A stretch of DNA of 64,000 nt from Saprospiraceae bacterium (lineage in GTDB: Bacteria > Bacteroidota > Bacteroidia > Chitinophagales > Saprospiraceae): assembly GCA_016714445.1 (NCBI GenBank), contig JADJNF010000007.1:248001-312000 (forward strand), in the 5' to 3' direction. Below are positions 53,635-63,845 of the stretch, piece after piece. Made by a program: the position numbers and the translations under genes. The notes beneath the pieces were generated by a model. That model had not been told where the DNA came from, did not search any database, and worked only from the letters and a program-made list of their open reading frames with translations. Each line of letters opens with the position of its first letter. Position 1 is the stretch's first letter.

Positions 53635-53665
53635 TTGAGCAAAAAGAATATTTAAGCTATTTTTG
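53635..53665 (+). promoter_or_regulatory. Promoter of the BACON-like lipoprotein operon
   Basis: TTG (53635-53637), 20 bases, TATTTTTG (53658-53665), about 30 bases before ATG 53698. A good Bacteroidota promoter. Confidence 0.65.
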
Positions 53666-53697
53666 TTTTTCTATATAGGATTAAAAACTCAGCTTAT

Positions 53698-55311
53698 ATG
53701 AAAGTGATACATATTTTCTTTGTCATCATGATTTTTTCTATCATGGCCTGCGAAAAAGAAAACAGATTTCAACTCGCTGAGCAGGAAGTGACCTACAGCA
53801 TAGATACCATTCTATTTACAAGGGAAAATGTGGGTACACTTTTTATTCAGGTAAACGTAGGTAGTCTTATATTCAATGTAGATGCTGTTCCATCTTGGTT
53901 GAAAATATCACAGGTTCAGGGAAATATTAATATTACGGGTACAACACTTCAGTTTGCAGTAGATCAACAGTCACCGCCTCAAACGACAAAAGTTGCTGAT
54001 ATAAATATTCAAACATCTTTGGTCACTAAAAAAATAACGGTCATATATCTACTCGATCAAAACGGCATACCAAGTGTAACCAAAGAAATCACCATTAAAA
54101 ATACTTCAATTTCTGAAACCATCACCATTGTCAATAATTTAAACAGAACCATCACCTGGTCAGCACCCACTGTTGGACAGGTTTTGTCTATCAGTAAGTC
54201 TGCGGGTACATTAAAAGTAGGAGAAAGTGTATCTGTCATCGTAACAGTCAATAGATCTCTGATAAATTCATCAGGTTTATATGAAAGTAATATCATTTTT
54301 AATATTGATGGCAAATCTTATAACACCTTGGTATTTATTGAAAATTTTGAACAACCGTTTGTTCTGGACAGGGACATGACTGATGTCGCATATGACAAGG
54401 AAAACGGTTATATCTATTTTATTTCTACATCACCTAAAGCCTTAAACAGGTATCATCTGGCTAATAGAAATATGTTCTCGATGAATTTAAATTTTGTACC
54501 AGAAAGTCTTGCACTAAGGCAGGATAGTAAAAAGGCAGTCATAGGTCATAATTATAATATTTCAGAAATCGATTTAGTCAATATGACTTTAACCAATACA
54601 TATCCAACAGATGTTAAAGTACTGGATGTTCAGCTTTCTCAAAATGATATAGCATATATTTTTAGTGAACAGGTTAATTGGGGTAATCTCAGGTGGATCA
54701 ATTTAAACAGTGGCAAATCATACATTAACACCCAAAAGGAATTAACTTCAGGCATGTTTGGTCAACTGCATCCCAATCAAAAATGGTTGTATAGTGCGCG
54801 AAAAATTGGCACAGATGGTAGTCTGGAAAAATTTGTCATAGATGGGGACAAAACAACCTATTCTCATGATTACCGTTCCAACAACTTTGAATTTGCCATA
54901 CTGGAAAGTGTTTGGTTTACAGAATCTGGCGATAAAATGTTGTCCGGAAATCAATTGCTGGTTTGTGATGAAGATCCGAAAAAAGACATGACTATTGCAG
55001 GTAAACTTCCTTTTCCAAAAGTATTTACCTGGGACATAAAAGCTTTATCAGCAGCTCATTCAGAAAAAGATCACAAATTTTACATTTCCTTATACACTAA
55101 CTGGCCGATAGAACAATACAACAGTACCTTATATGTCTTTGATTCACAAACACTACAATTGGTAAAATCGACCGAAATTATAGACTTTATTCATAACGGT
55201 GAGCAACATACCCCTGAACTCAGATATATATTTCAAAATGATAATAAAATCATTCTGATCATGAAAAGTCATGAAAAAGGGGTTTGGGCCATAAATCAAC
55301 TGAACAAATGA
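53698..55311 (+). CDS. Lipoprotein with BACON-like N-terminus and propeller-like C-terminus
   Basis: 537 aa. Lipobox SIMAC gives a lipoprotein. Two Ig-like domains follow, the first with PSWLKISQVQGNI like BACON domains, the second IVNNLNRTITWSAPTVG. The C-terminal 300 residues have repeated short motifs (YDKENGYIYFIS, RWINLNSGKSYI, LYVFDSQTLQLVKS) of a beta-propeller. BACON domains are often in glycan-binding or surface proteins. No catalytic motif is visible. Its stop overlaps the start of the next gene (ATGA). Confidence 0.7.
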   Translation: MKVIHIFFVIMIFSIMACEKENRFQLAEQEVTYSIDTILFTRENVGTLFIQVNVGSLIFNVDAVPSWLKISQVQGNINITGTTLQFAVDQQSPPQTTKVADINIQTSLVTKKITVIYLLDQNGIPSVTKEITIKNTSISETITIVNNLNRTITWSAPTVGQVLSISKSAGTLKVGESVSVIVTVNRSLINSSGLYESNIIFNIDGKSYNTLVFIENFEQPFVLDRDMTDVAYDKENGYIYFISTSPKALNRYHLANRNMFSMNLNFVPESLALRQDSKKAVIGHNYNISEIDLVNMTLTNTYPTDVKVLDVQLSQNDIAYIFSEQVNWGNLRWINLNSGKSYINTQKELTSGMFGQLHPNQKWLYSARKIGTDGSLEKFVIDGDKTTYSHDYRSNNFEFAILESVWFTESGDKMLSGNQLLVCDEDPKKDMTIAGKLPFPKVFTWDIKALSAAHSEKDHKFYISLYTNWPIEQYNSTLYVFDSQTLQLVKSTEIIDFIHNGEQHTPELRYIFQNDNKIILIMKSHEKGVWAINQLNK

Positions 55312-55946
55312 AACGAAATATACTCATTATCTTCCTATTTTTGACACTATTTCGATTAGACATAGATGCCAGGGTCACAACCGAATTGATGCAGGATTCT
55401 GTAAAAAAGGAAAAAAAATGGTCGCTCGGATATATGGGTGCTTTCTATTATGATCAAAAAGGATTCCTCTTATTTCCTTTGGGTTTGATGGCAGAATACA
55501 AATTAAGTGATACCCGAAGCATTGATTTTCAGGGTATAAATTATTATTTTGGCAAGACCGAAGCAAAGTCAACTTTCATTTACTTCTACGATAAAAAGAA
55601 CTTTACTCAGATTGATATTGGGTATAATATATTTTTTAAAGGGGAAAAAAGACCAAATGAAGGTGTATACATCAGACCATCCATAGGCACTTTTTTGTTT
55701 TATGAATATTCAATCATGCACTTCTTAGATGAAAATCTGGGAATAGAACGCGAAGAACTAAAACCAAAAGGTTTTGTCGGATTACAGGTAGGTGTTAGAA
55801 ACAGATTTGCTGAACGTGTGTATTACAGACTTAGTGGTGGGGCTAATTTTACCACTTTTTCAGACGAAGAAACGATAAATATATTTTCAGGGAATGTGCT
55901 TTTGATCTCCCCATATGTCGCTTTAGGAATAGGTTTTACGTTTTAA
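55308..55946 (+). CDS. Probable outer-membrane beta-barrel protein
   Basis: 212 aa from ATG 55308, inside the previous stop codon. Signal peptide MKRNILIIFLFLTLFRLDIDA. The rest alternates short strands with aromatic ends (WSLGYMGAFYYDQKGFLLF, IDIGYNIFFKG, VGLQVGVRNRFAERVYYRL) and ends YVALGIGFTF, with a terminal Phe, as expected of an outer-membrane barrel. Family unknown. Translational coupling suggests it works with the lipoprotein upstream. Confidence 0.7.
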   Translation: MKRNILIIFLFLTLFRLDIDARVTTELMQDSVKKEKKWSLGYMGAFYYDQKGFLLFPLGLMAEYKLSDTRSIDFQGINYYFGKTEAKSTFIYFYDKKNFTQIDIGYNIFFKGEKRPNEGVYIRPSIGTFLFYEYSIMHFLDENLGIEREELKPKGFVGLQVGVRNRFAERVYYRLSGGANFTTFSDEETINIFSGNVLLISPYVALGIGFTF

Positions 55947-55955
55947 AATTCAGAT

Positions 55956-56107
55956 TTGAGTCCACACCGAAAAGTCAAAATAAAGAAATGCCACTAAGTC
56001 TCGAAGTCCTTAAGTTACACAAAGTAATGATTATCAACTGCTTGAAATTTGTTATTTTTTGTGTTTTTGTGCCTTTGTGGCTAAATTATACTTTTCGAAG
56101 ATGACTC
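55956..56107. repeat. Dispersed intergenic repeat, copy B
   Basis: Close copy of 25592-25744 in the same orientation, with the right end CTTTGTGGC pairing with GCCACAAAG of the other copy's left end. Both copies lie just downstream of genes. Confidence 0.8.
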
Positions 56108-56428
56108 AGATTTATATTCTTATTTATACCGACGATAATTTTCTCTCAGAAAAATTATGTCTTCATTATGCTCAAAATCAATATGTTGGGTAAAGCATTT
56201 TCTCAAACCAATTTATTCTAAGGATAAATGGGAAGTTATAGGTAAATAATATTTTGAAAAAGGGATGTATACCAAAATTGCACTTTCAAAATAAATTATT
56301 TTTTTTACCCCATCCATAAAGGAAGACAAAAGAAATTTTAAAACAGTTGAATGAAAAAATTGGATAAGCACCCAAAAAGTCAGTCTGATTTCTGCGTCAT
56401 TCATTGCCCTTCATTCTGATTTCTTTCA
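56108..56428. other. Intergenic region upstream of ettA
   Basis: No gene. A small hairpin ATAATTTT/AAAATTAT lies at 56135-56158. Confidence 0.4.
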
Positions 56429-56436
56429 CTATCTTT
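56429..56436 (+). promoter_or_regulatory. -7 box of the ettA promoter
   Basis: TATCTTTG, about 27 bases before ATG 56463. A TTG at 56403-56405 is 23 bases upstream, a little far for the -33 element. Confidence 0.5.
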
Positions 56437-56462
56437 GCCATCCAAATCAAATTAATATCTAC

Positions 56463-58133
56463 ATGGCAGACCATAAAATTATCTTTGCAATGGAAGGTGT
56501 CACCAAGACCTTTCCGCCCCAAAAAACGGTATTAAAAAATATCTGGCTATCCTTCTATTACGGTGCTAAAATCGGTGTGCTCGGACTCAACGGTTCGGGA
56601 AAATCCAGTCTGCTGAAAATAATAGCAGGTCTGGACACCAATCATCAGGGTAAAGTCACCTTTGATAAAGATTATAAAATAGGGTATCTGGAGCAGGAGC
56701 CCACACTGGACGACAATAAAACAGTAAGACAAATCGTGGAAGAAGGCGTTCAACATATCGTGAATGTCATTAAAGACTATGAAGACGTCAATAATAAACT
56801 CTGCGAACCCCTTGATGATGATGCCATGATGAAAGCCATTGAACTACAGGGCGAGCTCATGGAAAAAATGGACCACTATGACGCCTGGAATCTGGATCAC
56901 AAACTGGAAACAGCGATGGAGTCACTCAGATGCCCTGAAGGAGATGCTGCGATCAGCATTTGTTCGGGTGGAGAGAAACGTCGGGTTGCATTATGTCGCC
57001 TTCTGCTTAGTCAGCCTGATATTTTATTGCTGGATGAACCGACCAATCACCTGGATGCTGAGAGTGTGCTTTGGCTCGAACAATACCTCAAGAGTTTTCC
57101 CGGTACTGTCATCGCAGTCACACACGACCGTTACTTTCTGGACAATGTTGCCGGATGGATTCTGGAGCTGGACAGAGGAGAAGGTATTCCGTGGGAAGGA
57201 AATTATTCTTCCTGGCTGGAACAAAAAGCAAACAGATTAGCCATGGAAGAAAAAACAGAATCCAAACGACGCAAAACCCTTGAACGTGAACTCGAATGGG
57301 TACGCATGGGAGCCAAAGGTCGCCAGGCAAAAGGAAAAGCCCGTCTGAATGCGTACGATAAACTTCAAAATGAAGAAGCCAGAGAAAAAGAGGCCAAACT
57401 GGAACTGTTCATACCGCCCGGAGATCGTCTTGGTGATAAAGTCATTGACATCAATGGCGTTTCAAAAGCATATGGCAAAAGGGTTTTGATAGATAACTTC
57501 ACCTGTTCTATACCAAAAAATGCCATCATAGGTATCATAGGACCCAATGGAGTTGGGAAATCCACCCTTTTCAGAATGATCATGGGTACAGAAAAACCCG
57601 ATAGCGGTGAGATAACCATTGGTGATACGGTACATCTGAGCTATGTGGATCAGTCTCATGCTGACCTTAAGCCCGATCTGACTGTCATGGAAGCCGTTGG
57701 AAAGGGACAGGAACTCATCATGGTGGGCAAAACACAGGTCAATGTAAGAGCTTATCTCAGCAAATTCAATATATCCGGCTCTGACCAGCAGAAAAAAGTC
57801 GGTGTACTTTCCGGTGGTGAACGAAACAGAGTTCACCTCGCCATGACGCTCAAAGAAGGTGGAAATGTGTTGTTGCTGGACGAACCTACCAACGACATCG
57901 ATATCAATACCCTACGTGCACTGGAAGAAGCGATAGAAAATTTTGCAGGTTGTGTATTGGTCATTTCACACGACAGATGGTTTATAGACAGACTGGCGAC
58001 CCATATATTGTCATTTGAAGATGATTCACAAGTGGTGTTTTTTGAGGGTAATTTCAGCGATTATGAAAAAGCCAAAATAGAGCGATTGGGTAATGTGACA
58101 CCTAGGAGGCCACGGTTTAAGAGTTTGTTGTAA
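56463..58133 (+). CDS. ettA: Energy-dependent translational throttle protein EttA (ABC-F)
   Basis: 556 aa, the EttA length. Two ABC ATPase domains: Walker A GLNGSGKSSLLK and GPNGVGKSTLFR, signatures CSGGEKRRVALCRLL and LSGGERNRVHLAMTL, Walker B LLLDEPTNHLD and LLLDEPTNDID. The linker between them (about 240-320) is the P-site tRNA interaction motif (RRKTLERELEWVRMGAKGR). There are no membrane segments. It binds the ribosomal E site and gates the first elongation step according to ATP/ADP. Confidence 0.95.
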   Translation: MADHKIIFAMEGVTKTFPPQKTVLKNIWLSFYYGAKIGVLGLNGSGKSSLLKIIAGLDTNHQGKVTFDKDYKIGYLEQEPTLDDNKTVRQIVEEGVQHIVNVIKDYEDVNNKLCEPLDDDAMMKAIELQGELMEKMDHYDAWNLDHKLETAMESLRCPEGDAAISICSGGEKRRVALCRLLLSQPDILLLDEPTNHLDAESVLWLEQYLKSFPGTVIAVTHDRYFLDNVAGWILELDRGEGIPWEGNYSSWLEQKANRLAMEEKTESKRRKTLERELEWVRMGAKGRQAKGKARLNAYDKLQNEEAREKEAKLELFIPPGDRLGDKVIDINGVSKAYGKRVLIDNFTCSIPKNAIIGIIGPNGVGKSTLFRMIMGTEKPDSGEITIGDTVHLSYVDQSHADLKPDLTVMEAVGKGQELIMVGKTQVNVRAYLSKFNISGSDQQKKVGVLSGGERNRVHLAMTLKEGGNVLLLDEPTNDIDINTLRALEEAIENFAGCVLVISHDRWFIDRLATHILSFEDDSQVVFFEGNFSDYEKAKIERLGNVTPRRPRFKSLL

Positions 58134-58175
58134 TTGGTGAATTTGTGGGAGTTTCTAAGTTGTTGAATTGCTTGA

Positions 58176-58193
58176 TCCCGATAGCTATCGGGA
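58176..58193. repeat. Perfect 18-bp palindrome
   Basis: TCCCGATAGCTATCGGGA is a complete palindrome after ettA. This sequence is common between genes in Bacteroidota. It may act as a weak terminator or a protein-binding site; there is no T-run. Confidence 0.7.
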
Positions 58194-58265
58194 GTGGAGT
58201 TGCTGAATTATTTAAAATTAAAATGTCTTGACGCAAATATCCCGGGTAAATATAAAAATCAAAAA

Positions 58266-58922
58266 ATGAATAACTTAAGATATTTAACTCTTATCATTTT
58301 AATTTTTGTCCAATGTAAGACCACTGAAAAGGCCTTTTACCAAGATATCCAAAATTTTAAAAAAGAAGATAGCAGCCATCCACCTGTTAAAGACATTATA
58401 CTTTTTGTTGGCAGTTCATCTTTTACCTATTGGAAAGATGTTCAGAAAGACCTGAATAATCCCATGATATTGAACAGGGGATTTGGTGGGTCTACCCTGG
58501 TCGATTTGTGGAGGTATAAAGATGATGTTATATTTGCCTACAAGCCCAAACAAATCGTTATTTACTGTGGAGAAAATGATGTAGCATCTTCAGAAAATGT
58601 GAGTAGCTCAGAAGTAGCGGGTCGGTTTAAAAAACTTTATAAAAACATCAGAAAGAAGTATCCTGATATCCCGTTAGCATTTATATCCTTAAAACCAAGT
58701 CCTTCCAGATGGAAAATGAAAGACAGAATGAGAGAGGCAAATCATCTTATTCGTCAGTTTGCTGAGGCAGAAAATAATTTAGTCTTCGTAGATATTTGGG
58801 ATAAAATGCTCAATGAAAACGGATATCCAAAATCAGAAATATTTATGGCTGACTCGCTTCATATGAACAAATACGGATATGAAATATGGGTCAGAGCACT
58901 CAATCAAGTATTGGTAAAGTAA
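58266..58922 (+). CDS. SGNH/GDSL-type hydrolase
   Basis: 218 aa from ATG 58266; the 24-codon extension to 58194 reads through the palindrome and is unlikely. Hydrophobic start with possible lipobox IFVQC. SGNH blocks: LFVGSSSFTYWKDV (catalytic Ser), NRGFGGSTL (Gly), YCGENDVASS (Asn) and DSLHMNKYGYEIW (Asp and His). It is probably an exported esterase, perhaps removing acetyl groups from plant glycans, given the GH43 gene 67 bases downstream. Confidence 0.87.
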   Translation: MNNLRYLTLIILIFVQCKTTEKAFYQDIQNFKKEDSSHPPVKDIILFVGSSSFTYWKDVQKDLNNPMILNRGFGGSTLVDLWRYKDDVIFAYKPKQIVIYCGENDVASSENVSSSEVAGRFKKLYKNIRKKYPDIPLAFISLKPSPSRWKMKDRMREANHLIRQFAEAENNLVFVDIWDKMLNENGYPKSEIFMADSLHMNKYGYEIWVRALNQVLVK

Positions 58923-58989
58923 CAGATAAAAAATAAAATAGTGAGTCTATGAGTTATAGGTTCCGGCGCTTTTATAAAACCTACTTCAA

Positions 58990-60594
58990 ATGATAAAACA
59001 ATTGGTTTTCATATGTTTTTTATGTGTCCGGATATTATCAGCACAGTCAATATCAAGAGAAATATTTACCAATACTGCAATTCCGACCTATCAGAATCCC
59101 GTTATCCATGCCGATTATAGCGATCCGGACGTCATCAGAGTGGGCGACGATTATTATATGGTTTCATCTTCTTTCAATCATGTGCCCGGTCTACCTATCC
59201 TGCATTCCAAAGATTTGGTCAATTGGTCACTCATTGGCCATGCATTAAAAACCTTGATACCCCATGATCATTTCAAAAAAGTGAGACATGGTGGTGGTGT
59301 TTGGGCTCCAAGTATCAGACACCACAAAGGCAAATTTTACATTTATTATCCTGACCCCGATTTTGGAATTTATCTCACTACCTCTGAAAATATTTATGGC
59401 CCATGGTCTGAACCAGTAATAGTTGAAGCGGGAAAAGGACTGATAGATCCTTGCCCAATTTGGGATGATGATGGTAAAATTTATCTGACACACGCCTATG
59501 CGGGAAGTCGGGCAGGGATTAAGACGATACTGGTTATCAAGGAATTGAACGAAAATGGAAACAAAGTCATTTCTGGTCCGGTTTTGATATTTGACGGACA
59601 AGAAAGTGATCCAACTGTGGAAGGACCCAAGATACATAAACGAAATGGTTATTACTACATTTTTGCTCCTGCAGGAGGTGTAAGCACGGGATGGCAACTG
59701 GTACTCAGATCAAAAAATATATACGGACCATACGAGCGCAAAATGGTCGTGCATCAGGGTAAAACAAATATCAACGGACCACATCAGGGTGCATGGGTAG
59801 ATACACCTACAGGTGAAGATTGGTTTTTGCATTTTCAGGATAAAGATGCATATGGTCGTATTGTACATCTGCAACCTATGAAGTGGAAAGATGACTGGCC
59901 TGTGATCGGGGAAGATAAAGATGGTGATGGTTGTGGTGAGCCAGTCAACTCTAATATTAAACCACTTTCGATACCATCAACTCTACAGAATTCTTTACTG
60001 AATAGCGACGAGTTTAACAGTCATATTTTGGGCAAACAATGGCAATGGCAGGCAAATCCTGAGCAGTATTGGGCCATGACAACTTCAAGCGGATTCTTCA
60101 GAATGTTTTCTGTTTTAGATAGTAATCTGATCTCAGATGTATGGAACTATCCGAATATCATTGCGCAAAAATTTCCAGCAGAAACCTTCACAACAATTAC
60201 CAAAGTACATTTTCAGCCCCGACATATCGGCGAAAGATTTGGATTTATTGTTTTAGGAACAGATCTGGCATATCTCTCTTTGGTCAAAAAAGAAGATGGT
60301 TTGTATTTGGAATATATCACTCGCTTGAATGCAGAAAAGAACCTCATTGAGACAATACTGGAATCACACAAGATATCATCATCCCAAATGTATCTGCAAC
60401 TCAAAGTAACCAAAGGTGGTATTTGTACATTTGCGTATAGTGAAGATGGAATTACTTTCAGGAAAATTACAACTCCTTTTACTGCCAAACCAGGTAAATG
60501 GGTCGGTGCAAAAACCGGTATGTTTATGTCCCGCAAAAATATCACCAATGATGCCGGATATACGGATGTGGATTGGTATCGGGTGGAAAAGTGA
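58990..60594 (+). CDS. GH43 family glycosidase with C-terminal beta-sandwich
   Basis: 534 aa with a signal peptide ending before QSISREIF. The five-bladed GH43 propeller covers about 30-320: NPVIHADYSDPDVIRVGDDY supplies the base Asp, LIDPCPIWDDDGKIY the second Asp, and TVEGPKIHKRNGYYYI the acid Glu. A C-terminal beta-sandwich (about 335-534) is of the GH43_C2/DUF1349 type. Related enzymes are beta-xylosidases or arabinofuranosidases. It fits with the SGNH gene upstream and the uronate genes downstream. Confidence 0.9.
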   Translation: MIKQLVFICFLCVRILSAQSISREIFTNTAIPTYQNPVIHADYSDPDVIRVGDDYYMVSSSFNHVPGLPILHSKDLVNWSLIGHALKTLIPHDHFKKVRHGGGVWAPSIRHHKGKFYIYYPDPDFGIYLTTSENIYGPWSEPVIVEAGKGLIDPCPIWDDDGKIYLTHAYAGSRAGIKTILVIKELNENGNKVISGPVLIFDGQESDPTVEGPKIHKRNGYYYIFAPAGGVSTGWQLVLRSKNIYGPYERKMVVHQGKTNINGPHQGAWVDTPTGEDWFLHFQDKDAYGRIVHLQPMKWKDDWPVIGEDKDGDGCGEPVNSNIKPLSIPSTLQNSLLNSDEFNSHILGKQWQWQANPEQYWAMTTSSGFFRMFSVLDSNLISDVWNYPNIIAQKFPAETFTTITKVHFQPRHIGERFGFIVLGTDLAYLSLVKKEDGLYLEYITRLNAEKNLIETILESHKISSSQMYLQLKVTKGGICTFAYSEDGITFRKITTPFTAKPGKWVGAKTGMFMSRKNITNDAGYTDVDWYRVEK

Positions 60595-60674
60595 TGGAAA
60601 TTCGCTAGTTCGGCTATAAGTTGGACTACAAATAAATGGAAATGCTCTTCACTTATCTTTTCTCTCATCTCTGC

Positions 60675-62033
60675 TCACAAAACCACCTGCTTATACTTAG
60701 GCACTAAACTTTTCATTATAAACCAAGCTAACAAATAAGCCAATGCACAGAAAGCAAACATAATCGTATATCCTGTCTCGATGTGTCCCAATGCTTTGTA
60801 GTGGTCAAACAATCCGCCTGCTACTTTAGTGATGAGTACGCCGCCGAGGCCGCCTGCCATACCACCCATGCCTACTACAGAACCGATGGCTGACTTTGGA
60901 AACAGGTCTGATACTGTAGTAAAAATATTGGCACTCCATGCCTGATGTGCTGATGCGCCTGTACCTATCAATAATACGGGAATCCAAAAGGTAATGTGCC
61001 CTAATGGTTGTGCAGCCAATACGACCAATGGGATCAAGGCTATCACAAACATCGCTTTCATCCTTGCGGCATATACTTCATGGCCCTTGTTGATGAAATA
61101 AGTGGGAAACCATCCACCTCCGATACTTCCAAACATTGTCAAAGAATATAACACGGCCAATGGCAACATAATCTCTGTTTTTTGCATGCCATATTGGTCA
61201 TTGAGAAATGCAGGTAACCAAAACAGAAAAAACCACCACACACCATCTGTCAGAAATTTGCCTGTAATAAATGACCATGTCTGATTGTATCCGAGTAGCT
61301 TAACCCATGGAATATTTTTATGTGGTTCATCAGACTTTGTGATTACTACTTCATCTCCTGCCTGGATATAGGCCAGTTCTTCTTTGGACATTCGGGTTTG
61401 TTCTTCTGGTTTTTCGTAAAAGATCAACCAAAATATCAACCATATAAAACCCACTGCGCCTACAATCAGAAAGGCTGCTTCCCATCCATAATGACTTTCA
61501 ATCCAGGGCACGGATAAAGGCGCTAAAATGGCTCCAACATTTGCCCCGGAATTAAAGATGCCAGTAGCAAATGATCTTTCTTTTTTGGGAAAATATTCGG
61601 CTGTAGCTTTGATGGCACCCGGAAAATTCCCTGATTCACCCACTGCCAATACCATTCTGGAAAATATAAATCCCAATACAGATGCGGGTACACTTATGAT
61701 ACCTACCCAACCCAAAACCTTGAGCAATCCATCACCAATTGGTACTGCCCAAGCATGTATCATAGCGCCTAATGACCAAAGAACAATGGCCCAAATAAAG
61801 CCTTTTTTAGTGCCTAATTTATCGATAATCCTGCCTGCAAACAGCATAGCTATAGCGTATGTAAACTGAAAAGCAGCAGCAATATCAGCGTATTGACTAT
61901 TGGTCCAGCCAAATTCAGCTTCAAGAGATGGTTTCAATAGCGAAAGTACCTGTCTGTCCAGATAGTTTATAGTGGTCGCAAAAAACAACAACGAACAGAT
62001 GGTCCAGCGATACTTACCTATTGACTTGATCAT
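60675..62033 (-). CDS. exuT: MFS hexuronate transporter (ExuT-like)
   Basis: 452 aa, 12 membrane helices. NYLDRQVLSLLKPSLEAEFGW in helix 1 and RMVLAVGESGNFPGAIKATAEYFP in helix 4 are signatures of the anion:cation symporter branch of MFS. It probably imports glucuronate or galacturonate with protons. It is the last gene of the uxaC-kdgK-eda-exuT operon and begins five bases after eda, which supports the substrate call. Confidence 0.88.
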   Translation of the reverse strand: MIKSIGKYRWTICSLLFFATTINYLDRQVLSLLKPSLEAEFGWTNSQYADIAAAFQFTYAIAMLFAGRIIDKLGTKKGFIWAIVLWSLGAMIHAWAVPIGDGLLKVLGWVGIISVPASVLGFIFSRMVLAVGESGNFPGAIKATAEYFPKKERSFATGIFNSGANVGAILAPLSVPWIESHYGWEAAFLIVGAVGFIWLIFWLIFYEKPEEQTRMSKEELAYIQAGDEVVITKSDEPHKNIPWVKLLGYNQTWSFITGKFLTDGVWWFFLFWLPAFLNDQYGMQKTEIMLPLAVLYSLTMFGSIGGGWFPTYFINKGHEVYAARMKAMFVIALIPLVVLAAQPLGHITFWIPVLLIGTGASAHQAWSANIFTTVSDLFPKSAIGSVVGMGGMAGGLGGVLITKVAGGLFDHYKALGHIETGYTIMFAFCALAYLLAWFIMKSLVPKYKQVVL

Positions 62034-62038
62034 TTTTT

Positions 62039-62713
62039 TTAATTTTTAATGGTTTTTATTAATTCCAATACTTTTTTAGTTTCAGAAGTTATGCTGTCGT
62101 AATCTTTGTCTTCCATCAGTTTTTTGGAGATCAGTTTGCTGCCCATTCCCACAGCACTGACACCTGCATCAAACCATGATTTTAAGTTTTCATACGTTGT
62201 GTCCACGCCTCCTGTTGGCATAAAAATCAATTTCGGAAAAATGTCTTTTATGGTCGCCATAAATTCAGGTCCCAGCATGTTGCCAGGAAAAAGTTTTATA
62301 AATCCAATGCCGGCATTTTCAGCAGCTATGATTTCTGTGGGCGTCATACAACCCGGTGCATAAAAGATATCGTTTTCGACACAATAAGCCGCCACTTCAG
62401 GTACAAAACCTGGACTGACTATAAAGTCTGCGCCAGCTTCACGATACATTTTAGCTTGTGCCAGATTTTTTATGGTACCAATTCCCAGCATCATTTCAGG
62501 CATTTTTTCATTGCGCAAAGCTACCATTGCCTTAAAATTGCTAAATGCTGCTTCACCACGATTGGTGTATTCTACGGCATTGACACCGGCACTGTGTACA
62601 GCGCGCAATACTTCAAGGCTGACGTAAGCTTCTTTGTGAAAATATAAGGGTAAGATACCTTGCGCCAGGATGATATTTTGTGCTCGTTCGATATAGATAC
62701 TTTTTGATTTCAT
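62039..62713 (-). CDS. eda: KDPG/KHG aldolase
   Basis: 224-aa class I aldolase barrel. GVNAVEYTNRGEAAF carries the catalytic Glu, GIGFIKLFPGNMLGPEF the Schiff-base Lys, and MPTGGVDTTYENL the phosphate loop. It splits 2-keto-3-deoxy-6-phosphogluconate into pyruvate and glyceraldehyde 3-phosphate. It lies about 100 bases after kdgK in the hexuronate operon. Confidence 0.93.
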   Translation of the reverse strand: MKSKSIYIERAQNIILAQGILPLYFHKEAYVSLEVLRAVHSAGVNAVEYTNRGEAAFSNFKAMVALRNEKMPEMMLGIGTIKNLAQAKMYREAGADFIVSPGFVPEVAAYCVENDIFYAPGCMTPTEIIAAENAGIGFIKLFPGNMLGPEFMATIKDIFPKLIFMPTGGVDTTYENLKSWFDAGVSAVGMGSKLISKKLMEDKDYDSITSETKKVLELIKTIKN

Positions 62714-62813
62714 TTGTACTATTAATTTGCTGATTTGCTAATTTGGTGGATTTGTTGAAACATTAAATATTTGTGGGATGTCTTTGAGTCATCAGACTAA
62801 ATATCTGCAAATA

Positions 62814-63839
62814 TCAACGCTGTACACGACCACTTCCATCTCCTTTTACGAGGTCTTTGACTTCGCCTAAAGTGGCATGGTTTAAGTCTCCGGGAATAGT
62901 GTGTTTTAATGCACTTGCGGCGACGCCAAATTCGGCAGCATCAGCCATGCTCATCCCTGTCACAAGTCCATATATCAGTCCACTGGCAAAAGAATCTCCA
63001 CTTCCTACCCTATCCACAATTCGTACATTATACTCTTTGGTATGGTAAAAATCATTGCCATTATAGACCAATGCACTCCATCCATTATCACTTGCGCTGT
63101 GGCTTTCGCGGAGCGATGAAGCAATAAATTTAAACCCAAATTTCTCTTTCATTTGATGGAAAACATCTTTAAATCCATCCAGATTGAGTTCGCCTTTGGT
63201 GACATCCGTATCTTTGGCTTTAAAGCCAAGTGTGGTGTCTGCATCTTCCTCATTCCCGATACAAACATCTACGTATTGACACAAACGAGTCATCACTTCG
63301 CGTGCTTTTTCTTTGGACCACAATTTTTTACGATAATTAAGGTCGATACTGGTTGTGATCCCTTTGGCTTTAGCGGCTTTCAACGCTGCTTCTGTGAGTG
63401 CTGCAGCCTTATCGCTCAATGCGGGCGTGATCCCTGTCGTATGAAACCAATCTGCTCCTTCAAATATCTGATCGAAGTCAAATTCGGAAACATCTACCTC
63501 TGCTATCGAAGCACCTGCACGATCATAGACTACTTGCGACGCTCTCATAGATGCACCTGTCTCCAGAAAATAAATACCCAATCGATCTCCGCCTCGAGCT
63601 ACAAACTGCGTGTCAACACCATATCTGCGAAGATGGTTAATGGCCGACTGTCCGATGGGATTATTGGGTACTTTACTGACGAATGTACCTTGTAAACCAT
63701 AATTGCACAAAGCTGCTGCTACATTGGCCTCACCGCCACCATAAGTGACATCAAAGCTATCTGCTTGCACAAAACGTTTATAATCCGGTGTGGAAAGCCT
63801 CAACATTATTTCTCCGAGGGTTACTACTTTTTTTGACAT
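62814..63839 (-). CDS. kdgK: 2-keto-3-deoxygluconate kinase (PfkB family)
   Basis: 341 aa. N-terminal VVTLGEIMLRLSTPDYKRF and YGGGEANVAAALCNYG are typical of KdgK. The C-terminal PfkB signature RVGSGDSFASGLIYGLV holds the catalytic Asp. It phosphorylates 2-keto-3-deoxygluconate, feeding the aldolase encoded next. Located between uxaC and eda in the same direction. Confidence 0.93.
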   Translation of the reverse strand: MSKKVVTLGEIMLRLSTPDYKRFVQADSFDVTYGGGEANVAAALCNYGLQGTFVSKVPNNPIGQSAINHLRRYGVDTQFVARGGDRLGIYFLETGASMRASQVVYDRAGASIAEVDVSEFDFDQIFEGADWFHTTGITPALSDKAAALTEAALKAAKAKGITTSIDLNYRKKLWSKEKAREVMTRLCQYVDVCIGNEEDADTTLGFKAKDTDVTKGELNLDGFKDVFHQMKEKFGFKFIASSLRESHSASDNGWSALVYNGNDFYHTKEYNVRIVDRVGSGDSFASGLIYGLVTGMSMADAAEFGVAASALKHTIPGDLNHATLGEVKDLVKGDGSGRVQR

Positions 63840-63845
63840 AAGATT

